A stretch of DNA of 64,000 nucleotides. Source: CAVQWT01 sp963717705 (GTDB taxonomy: Bacteria > Pseudomonadota > Gammaproteobacteria > Burkholderiales > Casimicrobiaceae). The stretch spans positions 310,001 to 374,000 of the forward strand of contig CAVQWT010000004.1 of assembly GCA_963717705.1 (NCBI GenBank). Direction: 5' to 3'. The translations under genes were made by a program, and so were the position numbers. The stretch's first letter is position 1, and the number at the start of each line of letters is the position of its first letter. The notes beneath the pieces are model-generated. The model searched no databases. It was not told the origin of the DNA and saw nothing but the letters and a program-made list of their open reading frames with translations. Positions 56,018 through 63,219 of the stretch are shown piece after piece.

Positions 56018-58399
56018 ATGGCGGAATCGCAACGGGTGATCGCGTTCGATCACCTGCGCATGACGGATGTCGAACGCGTCGGCGGCAAGAATGCCTCGCT
56101 CGGCGAAATGATCAGCCAGCTCGCGGGTGCCGGCATCCGCGTCCCGGGCGGCTTCGCCACCACGGCCTTCGCGTTTCGCGAATTCCTGGCCCACAACGAC
56201 CTCGAGGCGCGCATCGCCGCCCGGCTCGCGTCGTTCGACGTCGACGACGTCACCGAGCTTGCCCGCGCCGGCGCCGAGATCCGCGGCTGGATCGTCGCGG
56301 CACCGCTGCCGCCAGCCCTGGACCGGGACATCGCGACCGCGTACGGGGCGTTGGCGGCAGGCGTGCCGGGCGCCTCGTTCGCGGTCCGGTCGTCGGCGAC
56401 GGCCGAGGACCTGCCCGACGCGTCGTTCGCCGGCCAGCAGGAAACATTCTTAAACATCAGCGGCTTGCAGAATATTCTTCATGCGGTGAAGGAGGTTTTC
56501 GCAAGCCTCTACAACGACCGCGCGATCGCCTACCGCGTCCACCAGGGCTACGCCCACGAGCACGTCGCGCTGTCGGCCGGCATCCAGCGAATGGTCCGCA
56601 GCGACGAGGGCGCGTCCGGCGTGCTGTTCACGCTCGACACCGAGTCGGGGTTCGACCAGGTCGTGTTCATCACCGCGTCGTGGGGCCTGGGCGAGACCGT
56701 CGTCCAGGGTGCCGTGAATCCTGACGAGTTCTACGTCTACAAGCCGAACCTCGCCGCGGGTCGCCCGGCGATCCTGCGCAAGACGCTCGGCGCCAAGGCG
56801 ATCAAGATGGTGTTCGCCGACGCGCAGGCCGCCGGCAGGTCGACCGTCACCGTCCCGGTGGCCGACGACGACCGCCATCGCTTCTCGATCACCGACGCCG
56901 AAGTCGAGGAGCTGGCGCGCTTCGCGGTCCTCATCGAGCAGCATTACGGCCGTCCGATGGACGTCGAATGGGGCCGCGACGGCGGCGACGGCAAGCTCTA
57001 CATCCTGCAGGCGCGGCCGGAGACGGTGCGGTCGCGCGAAAGCGGCGAGAACCTGCGCCGCTACCGGCTGCAGTCCAAATCCGCGGTCCTTGCCAGCGGC
57101 CGCGCCATCGGCCAGAAGGTGGGGCAGGGTCGGGTGCGCGTCGTGAAGTCGGCGGCGCGGATGGCCGAAGTCCAGCCGGGCGACGTGCTGGTGGCCGACA
57201 TGACCGACCCCGACTGGGAGCCGGTGATGAAGCGCGCCGCTGCGATCGTCACCAACCGCGGCGGCCGGACCTGCCACGCGGCGATCATCGCCCGCGAGCT
57301 GGGAATCCCCGCGGTGGTCGGCTGCGGCGACGCCACCAGCGTGCTCGCGGAGGGCGCGCTGGTCACCGTCGCCTGCTGCGAGGGCGACACCGGCCACGTC
57401 TACGAAGGCAGGCTCGAGGTCGAGATCGTCGACGTCGCGCTCGACCGGATGCCGCCGTGCCCGACCAAGCTGATGATGAACGTCGGCAATCCGGAGCTCG
57501 CTTTCTCGTTCCGCCGGCTGCCCAACGAGGGGGTCGGCCTCGCGCGCCTCGAATTCATCATCAACCGCAACGTCGGCATCCACCCGAAGGCGCTGCTCGA
57601 GTTCGACCGGCAGCCGGCCGAGCTCAAGGCCGAGATCGGCCGCCGCATCGGCGGCTACGCGGATCCGGTCGAGTTCTACGTGGCCAAGATCGCCGAGGGC
57701 GTCGCGACCATCGCCGCGGCGTTCTGGCCCAAGAAGGTGATCGTCCGGCTGTCGGACTTCAAGTCGAACGAGTACTCGAACCTCGTCGGCGGCCAGCGCT
57801 ACGAGCCGCACGAGGAGAACCCGATGCTGGGCTTCCGCGGCGCGTCGCGCTACATCGCGCCCGAGTTCCACGACTGCTTCGCCCTCGAATGCCGGGCGAT
57901 GCGGCGGGTGCGCGAGGACATGGGCTTCACCAACGTCGAGCTGATGATCCCGTTCGTCCGCACGCTCACCGAGGCCGAGCAGGTCGTCGCGCTGCTGAAG
58001 ACGCAGGGCCTCGAGCGGGGGAAGCACGGGCTGCGCCTCATCATGATGTGCGAGATTCCGTCGAACTCGCTGCTGGCCGACCGCTTCCTCGAGCACTTCG
58101 ACGGCTTCTCGATCGGCAGCAACGACATGACGCAGATGACGCTGGCGATCGACCGCGATTCCGGCGGCCCGATCGCCTCGACCTTCGACGAGCGCAACGA
58201 CGCGGTCAAGATGATGCTGTCGATGGCGATCGCCGCCTGTCGCAAGGCCGACAAGTACATCGGCATCTGCGGCCAGGGCCCGTCCGACCATCCGGACCTG
58301 GCGCAGTGGCTGGTGGGCGAGGGCATCGAGAGCATCTCGCTCAACCCCGACACCGTCGTCGCGACCTGGCTGCTGCTGGCGGGGCAGACGCCGGCCTGA
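56018..58399 (+). CDS. ppsA: Phosphoenolpyruvate synthase
   Basis: 793 residues. The N-terminal PEP/pyruvate-binding ATP-grasp domain opens with VGGKNASLGEM and FAVRSSATAEDLPDASFAG. The swivelling domain holds the phosphorylated His420 in GGRTCHAAIIARELG, with the preceding Thr being the expected PpsR target. The C-terminal TIM barrel has GLARLEFIIN and GSNDMTQMTLAIDRD. It makes PEP from pyruvate and ATP for gluconeogenesis. ATG 56018 has GAGG upstream. ppsR in the same window controls its activity. Confidence 0.98.
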   Translation: MAESQRVIAFDHLRMTDVERVGGKNASLGEMISQLAGAGIRVPGGFATTAFAFREFLAHNDLEARIAARLASFDVDDVTELARAGAEIRGWIVAAPLPPALDRDIATAYGALAAGVPGASFAVRSSATAEDLPDASFAGQQETFLNISGLQNILHAVKEVFASLYNDRAIAYRVHQGYAHEHVALSAGIQRMVRSDEGASGVLFTLDTESGFDQVVFITASWGLGETVVQGAVNPDEFYVYKPNLAAGRPAILRKTLGAKAIKMVFADAQAAGRSTVTVPVADDDRHRFSITDAEVEELARFAVLIEQHYGRPMDVEWGRDGGDGKLYILQARPETVRSRESGENLRRYRLQSKSAVLASGRAIGQKVGQGRVRVVKSAARMAEVQPGDVLVADMTDPDWEPVMKRAAAIVTNRGGRTCHAAIIARELGIPAVVGCGDATSVLAEGALVTVACCEGDTGHVYEGRLEVEIVDVALDRMPPCPTKLMMNVGNPELAFSFRRLPNEGVGLARLEFIINRNVGIHPKALLEFDRQPAELKAEIGRRIGGYADPVEFYVAKIAEGVATIAAAFWPKKVIVRLSDFKSNEYSNLVGGQRYEPHEENPMLGFRGASRYIAPEFHDCFALECRAMRRVREDMGFTNVELMIPFVRTLTEAEQVVALLKTQGLERGKHGLRLIMMCEIPSNSLLADRFLEHFDGFSIGSNDMTQMTLAIDRDSGGPIASTFDERNDAVKMMLSMAIAACRKADKYIGICGQGPSDHPDLAQWLVGEGIESISLNPDTVVATWLLLAGQTPA

Positions 58400-58447
58400 G
58401 CCGACCGCTCGAGCGGGCGCGGCGCGCGTCCGTGCGCTGCCGTCACC

Positions 58448-58560
58448 GCGTCGGCCGCTCGCGTCGGCCATTCGCGTCGGCCGTTCGCGTCGGCCGTTGG
58501 CGTCGACCATTCGCGTCGACCATTCGCGTCGGCCGTTCGGGGTCGGCCATTGGCTCGGCC
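58448..58560. repeat. 13-bp tandem repeat (minisatellite)
   Basis: About eight and a half copies of a 13-base unit, consensus GTCGGCCRTTCGC. The GTCG cores start at 58450, 58463, 58476, 58489, 58502, 58515, 58528 and 58542. Two adjacent units have GACC for GGCC, and one unit has an extra base. It lies between the ppsA stop and the YgfX-like gene and is not coding. Confidence 0.85.
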
Positions 58561-58605
58561 ATGCGGCCGATGGCGCGCCGCGCGCCGTGGCGCTCCAATT
58601 CGCCC

Positions 58606-59170
58606 ATGCCCTCCGCGCCGCGCCTGCGCCTGGAACCGCGACCGTCCCGCCGGGCGGCCGTCGCGTTCACGCTCGCGGGCATCGCAACCTCCGGCGTCGT
58701 GCTGGCGTTGCCGCTGGCGTGGGAGGCGCGACTGGCCGTGGTTGCCGCGGCGGTCGTCGCCATCGACGCGCGGTTGCGCGCGCTGCGCCGGTCCGTGCCG
58801 GCGCTGATCCACCTCGGGCTCGACCGGCGCATCGCCGTCACGGGGGCCGACGGCCACACGCGCGAGGGAACCGTATTGCCCTGCACGTACGTCGGCGCGC
58901 GCGTCGTCAGCGTGGTGTGGCGCCCCGACGGCGGGTCCCGGTGGCGTCCCGCGCCGGCCTTGCTGTTGCTGCCCGACATGCTGTCCGGCGACGAGCACCG
59001 GCAGCTGCGCGTGGCGCTTCGCTACGGACGCGTGCCGGCGGAAGAAGGGCGCATTGGAGGCGGGCGCTTCCGCGTCCGCCGGCGCGCCGGGTGCCGTCGT
59101 CGTGGCGGGCGGCGCGGTCCGGGTCGCCGCGTCCGGGGCGCGGACGATCAGCGGCGACGTCGCGGCCTGA
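58606..59170 (+). CDS. YgfX-like membrane protein, probable frameshift near the 3' end
   Basis: The first 145 residues match the YgfX (CptA-like) pattern: LRLEPRPS start, two close membrane helices (about 18-36 and 39-54), basic turn, then a small beta domain with VLPCTYVGARVVSVVWR and LLLLPDMLSGDEHRQLRVALRYGR. In this frame no stop occurs before 60276, far into other genes. Dropping one base around 59041-59050 gives an Ala/Gly-rich tail ending at TGA 59168-59170 (187 residues in all). The family usually ends soon after the RVALRYGR segment. A sequencing error or a real indel cannot be told apart here. Confidence 0.65.
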
Positions 59171-59922
59171 CCGGCAAGCCATGCGCGGCCGTCGACCAGC
59201 ACGCCGCGCGCGGCATCGGCGCCGCCGAGCAGGCCCAGGTACAGCGGCACCAGGTCGGCGATCGGACGCAGCGCCGCCTTGTCCTCGCCCGGGTGCGTCA
59301 GCGTCCGCAACGGCGAGCGGACCGGGCCCGGGACGACGGCGCAGGCGCGCAGGTGGGGTCGGTTCTCCCATTCGTCGGCCAGCGTCGCCGCCAGCGCCGC
59401 CAGCGCCGCCTTCGCGGCGCCGTACGCGCCCCAGTACGCGCGCGGCGCCAGCGCGTGATCGTCGAGGGTGACGACGACGGCGGCGTCGGGCGCGGCGTCG
59501 AGGAGCGGCATCGCGGCGCGGGTCAGCGCGGCGGCCGCGGCGACGTTGACGCGCAGCACCTTCTGCCAGGTGTCGAAGGGCTGGTGCTCGATCGGCCCCA
59601 GCGAGCCCAGGTGCACCGCGGTGTGCACGACGCCGTCCAGGCGGTGCAGCTGAGCCCGGACCGCGCCCAAAGCGTTGGCGTAGTCGGCGGCCTCGGCCTG
59701 CGCGAGGTCGAGCGGCAGGATCGCCGGCTCGGGGTGGCCCGCCCCGACGATGTCGTCGTACAGCGCCTCGAGCTTGCGCACGACCCGGCCGTGCAGCACG
59801 ACGGTCGCGCCGGCGGCGGCGCAGGCGCGCGCGAGCGGCGCGCCGAGGCCGCCGGTGGCGCCGGTGATCAGGATCACGCGGCCGGCGAGGTCGATCGGGG
59901 CGGGTTGGGGCAGGGTGGGCAT
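59022..59922 (-). CDS. SDR family oxidoreductase (YciK-like), probable frameshift near the 3' end
   Basis: The SDR core is clear from the ATG at 59922: cofactor motif TGATGGLG, the Asn in VLRVNVAAA, YGAAK with the catalytic Tyr and Lys, and the YciK-type PGPVRSPLRTLTHPGE. The family's catalytic Ser region reads TLDDH here, so the Ser is replaced. The domain should end near GRAWLAG (about 59170), but the frame then runs open into ppsA. Removing one base near 59041-59050 gives a stop at 59022 and 299 residues with a low-complexity Ala/Pro/Thr tail. It overlaps the YgfX-like gene tail to tail. Confidence 0.7.
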
Positions 59923-60075
59923 GGGTTCGGTCGCGACGCGCGGCAGGGGCGCCGGGCAAGCGGCCGTGCGTGGCGAACCGCGCGCGCCGGCGCCGATGAT
60001 AGCCGATCCGCGCCGCCCGCCGAAGCCGGGCGCGCGCGGCGCGACCCCGCCCACGACTGCGGGCGTGCCCCGCAT

Positions 60076-60104
60076 TTGCCAACATTTGGCCGTCCCGCTA
60101 TAAT
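60076..60104 (+). promoter_or_regulatory. Strong sigma-70 promoter of the tRNA-Ala/tRNA-Glu pair
   Basis: TTGCCA (60076-60081), 17-base spacer, perfect TATAAT (60099-60104), ending 14 bases before tRNA-Ala. Confidence 0.8.
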
Positions 60105-60118
60105 TTCGGTTTGCCCGT

Positions 60119-60194
<76 letters not shown>

Positions 60195-60253
60195 CCGACC
60201 TGACCGCCGACGCTGTTCTTGCCGTTGCCACATCGCGTCGCGGCGCCCGACAG

Positions 60254-60329
60254 GTCCCCATCGTCTAGAGGCCTAGGACATCACCCTTTCACGGTGAGTA
60301 CGGGGGTTCGAATCCCCCTGGGGACGCCA
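60254..60329 (+). tRNA. tRNA-Glu(TTC)
   Basis: 76 bases with encoded CCA. Acceptor GTCCCCA/TGGGGAC, anticodon loop CTTTCAC (anticodon TTC), T-arm GGTTCGAATCC. It follows tRNA-Ala by 59 bases and shares its promoter and terminator. Confidence 0.97.
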
Positions 60330-60332
60330 GTT

Positions 60333-60357
60333 ATACCCAGGCCTGGGTATGTTTTTT
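60333..60357 (+). terminator. Intrinsic terminator after tRNA-Glu
   Basis: An 18-base perfect palindrome (60333-60350, ATACCCAG and its complement around GC) followed by GTTTTTT. Confidence 0.9.
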
Positions 60358-60518
60358 CCGTCTCGATCCTCTTGAATGCCCGGTTCCGCGCATAGCCATG
60401 CGTGGCACGCTCCTGCGCGCCTCTGCCCGATGCACACTACCGGTCAGCACGTTCGGCGCGGGTGGACTGGCGGTACCGGCGGCGGCCTCGCTACTGCACA
60501 TCCCGGGTCGACGGCAGG

Positions 60519-62222
60519 CTACGAGTAAAGCTCTCCCGCGAGAACGCTCCGTGGCAGCACCGAAATCGCCATGTGCTCGGACACACTGTATAGGCGCCGG
60601 AGCTTGTCGAGCAGGTCGAGCAGCACACGATCCCTCAGAAGGCGATTCGGGTCGTCCTCGGTCAGGCGCGCAGCCTGCTGCCTCTGCAGATCGGCCGCTA
60701 GATCCAGTATCTCGATTCGCTTCGCGACCACCGTCTGCGCTGCCTGCTCGTCCATCTCCACCAGTGCGCGCAGCGCAGTTCGGGCCGCTTCCGGAATGGC
60801 GTGCAGCAGCCGATCCAGCCGTTCCATCGTCTCCGCCGATCGGACGATACCTGCCGCCTCGACTGCCTGGGCCAGCGGCGCCAGTTCGCGGCTGATTGCG
60901 GCACTCATGATTTCTATTTCGCCGGTTGCGGCAATCAACCGCGCATGCTCCTCGGCTTCGCCGTCGCTCAACTCGCTGCGCCCGATGTGCTGAAGGTAGG
61001 TGAGCACTGCTTCTCGCAACACCACGATCTGGTCGAACTGCTGTCCGAGGGCACCAGGGTCTCTCGATTGAAAGACTGATTTGACGCCGGCAAGCATGTT
61101 GTCGGTGATCTGACTCATGTGCCCAAGTTCCATCCGTGCCCGCCCGAGGGCCAGCGATGGCACCCGGATCATTTCGTCGTCGAGATACCGGGGTCGGATG
61201 ATCTCCGTCGGCGCAACGGCGCGGTCCGGAATGAGCTTGATGGCCAGGCTCGCGAACAATCCGGCGAACGGCAGGAAGATCGCGGTGTTGGCGGTAGCCC
61301 AGATCGTTGCCGCGTTCGCGATCTGGCGCGGCACCTCCTCGGCGAGCCGCTCAACTCCCTGCAGATGCGAGGCGACCGGCGAAACGGCTTGGGCCAGCAA
61401 GGCAAGCTGCGGGATGAACGGCAGCCAGATGGCGGCGCCCATCACATTGAACAGGACATGCACGACGGCCGCGCGTTTCGCATCCTGCGGCTTGCCGATC
61501 CCGGCCAGTATGGCCGTGATCCCCGTACCGATCTTTGCGCCAAAGAGGATCGCGATCCCCGCGGGCAGGGATAGCAATCCCTGAGTCGCCATGACCACCG
61601 CAAGACCAATGGTTGCCGAGGATGATTGCACCAGGGCGGTAAAGATCGCGCCGGCAAGCATGCCGAGAACGGGATTCTGCAAGGACTGCAGGAGCTCCGC
61701 AAAACTCTGGTTGGTCCGCAATGGCGCCATTGCCGCGCCCATCGTCGACATGCCATAGAACAGCAGGCCAAGCCCCATCAGCATCGCGCCATAGTGGCGC
61801 GCCACACCCTGCTTCCAGGCGAAGGTGATGACGAACCCGATTGCAATCAGTGGCAAGGCGAGCGCAGTCGTGTTGAAAGCGACGATCTGGGCCGTCACCG
61901 TGGTGCCCACGTTGGCACCGAAGATCACGCCGACCGACTGCACCAAGGTCATGAGTCCGGCACTGACGAAGCCCACGACAAGCACAGTCGTCACCGATGA
62001 GGACTGGATTACCGCGGTGACGATGGCGCCGGTGATGGCGCCCAGAATGCGGTTTCCCGTCAGCCTGGCCAGCAGGGTGCTCATCTGCTTGCCGGCGGCC
62101 GCCTTCAGCCCGTCCGTCATCTTCTCCATGCCGTACAGGAAGAGCGCGAGTCCGCCAAGCAGGTGCACGATCATTGCCAGCGGTGCCGATTCATTCATGG
62201 TCAGACTCGCAGTTAGTGACAT
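60519..62222 (-). CDS. Na/Pi cotransporter family protein with PhoU-like tail
   Basis: 567 residues. Two inverted Na/Pi repeats each carry the substrate motif QSSS (VIQSSSVTTV near residue 73, LVQSSSATIG near 214), with about eight membrane segments up to residue 340. A helical PhoU-like C-terminal domain follows (about 370-550). Such proteins couple sodium to phosphate (or export it). Met9 is an alternative start. The gene is clearly less GC-rich and uses more A/T-ending codons than its neighbours to the left. It is the first gene beyond the tRNA pair, which suggests acquisition. Confidence 0.93.
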   Translation of the reverse strand: MSLTASLTMNESAPLAMIVHLLGGLALFLYGMEKMTDGLKAAAGKQMSTLLARLTGNRILGAITGAIVTAVIQSSSVTTVLVVGFVSAGLMTLVQSVGVIFGANVGTTVTAQIVAFNTTALALPLIAIGFVITFAWKQGVARHYGAMLMGLGLLFYGMSTMGAAMAPLRTNQSFAELLQSLQNPVLGMLAGAIFTALVQSSSATIGLAVVMATQGLLSLPAGIAILFGAKIGTGITAILAGIGKPQDAKRAAVVHVLFNVMGAAIWLPFIPQLALLAQAVSPVASHLQGVERLAEEVPRQIANAATIWATANTAIFLPFAGLFASLAIKLIPDRAVAPTEIIRPRYLDDEMIRVPSLALGRARMELGHMSQITDNMLAGVKSVFQSRDPGALGQQFDQIVVLREAVLTYLQHIGRSELSDGEAEEHARLIAATGEIEIMSAAISRELAPLAQAVEAAGIVRSAETMERLDRLLHAIPEAARTALRALVEMDEQAAQTVVAKRIEILDLAADLQRQQAARLTEDDPNRLLRDRVLLDLLDKLRRLYSVSEHMAISVLPRSVLAGELYS

Positions 62223-62430
62223 CCAAGACCTTCGGCTTGCACGCCGAGGGCGGACAGACGCATTGATTGTCCACTGTCGAGGGGGTACGGCTCAAGGGTG
62301 GGATGAGCTGTTTCGGGAACAGCTGAAAGCGGATGCGCATCGAATAGCTGACCGCCGGCACATCAGATTGCTGCGCACAAGAGTCAAGTGATCAGCCTAC
62401 GATCTATATTTCTGCAGCCTTGCGACCCCA

Positions 62431-62547
62431 TCAGGGTACGAGGGACCACATGAGTGCGGCGATCATCGTTCCGATCACGACGCCGACCGTTAAGGGGATA
62501 ACTCGCCGGGCCGCTTCGATGACTGGTCTACGCGCGGGGAGCTTCAT
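62431..62547 (-). CDS. Predicted 38-residue single-helix membrane micro-protein
   Basis: A short frame: the ATG at 62547 has a near-perfect ribosome binding site (GAGGAGG, 5 bases upstream). The peptide starts with a basic part (MKLPARRPVIEAARRV), then a 20-residue hydrophobic segment (PLTVGVVIGTMIAALMWSLV) and ends at TGA. This is the topology of small regulatory membrane proteins (positive-inside N-terminus). No family recognised. It lies 208 bases upstream of the Na/Pi cotransporter gene on the same strand and might be its partner; that is a guess. Confidence 0.55.
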   Translation of the reverse strand: MKLPARRPVIEAARRVIPLTVGVVIGTMIAALMWSLVP

Positions 62548-62689
62548 GTGCGCCTCCTCGCGTCGGATCAATCCCTATGTGCCGCCGTCGTGAGGTGCCG
62601 CGCGCAATTCCTTGCATGCGAATTTCCCGTTTGCAGCAGCCAGTGATGTCGGCGTTCCGACGGGGTCCCGTTCCACCCTCACGCCCGCG

Positions 62690-63219
62690 TTACGATGTGC
62701 TGCGGGAAGACCGGGATGCGGCGTAGGCTGCCGCCCGGGGCGCTGGAGGAGGATCGCCGCGATTCAGAGCGCAGCGCGGCAGCGCTCCGGCGACCTCGCT
62801 GAGGAACTCCGGATTGTTCGTCGCCACGACCGCGCGAGCCAAGGAGGGGCGCCCGCCGCGCGTCCCGAGATCCTTCACGGCCGCGGGGGCGCGGGTAAGC
62901 GCCTCGCGCCAGGATGGACGGTCGACCTCCCAGAGCATCGCCCTGTGGACGCCACCTTCTTCCCACTGCGCAGTGGGATTCGGCAGCACAGCCGCAATGA
63001 CGCCTTCTCCGGGTCCCGTTCGACCCGTTCGAAGATCGTCTGCAGGAAATCCTCGAAGTCGCCCGACGGATAGAGCCGCGTCTCGTTGGCCACGAGGCCT
63101 GGCATCGAGCGCACCTGCGCTTCGTTGCCGTAGGACAGCGCCTGCGCGGCCCCGCCTTTCTCACAGCACTCGGCAATAGATCGCCAGGGCGCCCCGCGCC
63201 CGCACTCAATCGGCGGCAA
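62690..63219 (-). pseudogene. Unknown gene broken by a frameshift
   Basis: Two adjacent frames make one sensible protein. The upstream frame (to about 63010) encodes a segment ending ...DFEDFLQTIFERVERDPE. The next frame continues EGVIAAVLPNPTAQWEEGG...HRAMLWEVDRPSW and ends at TAA 62690. The switch is at about 63005-63015, where one base is gained or lost. No ATG starts the first part (TTG 63219 is the only start, overlapping the preceding gene's stop), so the 5' end may also be damaged. Family not recognised. Confidence 0.55.

Noticed and set aside
58448..58560. CRISPR array
   Set aside because: Units are contiguous 13-mers without spacers, and no cas gene is near.
57850..60075. The SDR frame read as a 741-residue protein
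   Set aside because: Residues beyond the SDR domain are antisense to the YgfX-like gene, the tandem repeat and ppsA; a frameshift explains the missing stop better.
60254..60329. Attachment site with a second copy of the tRNA-Glu 3' end
   Set aside because: No second copy and no integrase gene seen in the window.
60360..60518. Short frames between the tRNA terminator and the Na/Pi cotransporter gene
   Set aside because: No ribosome binding site or recognisable protein features.
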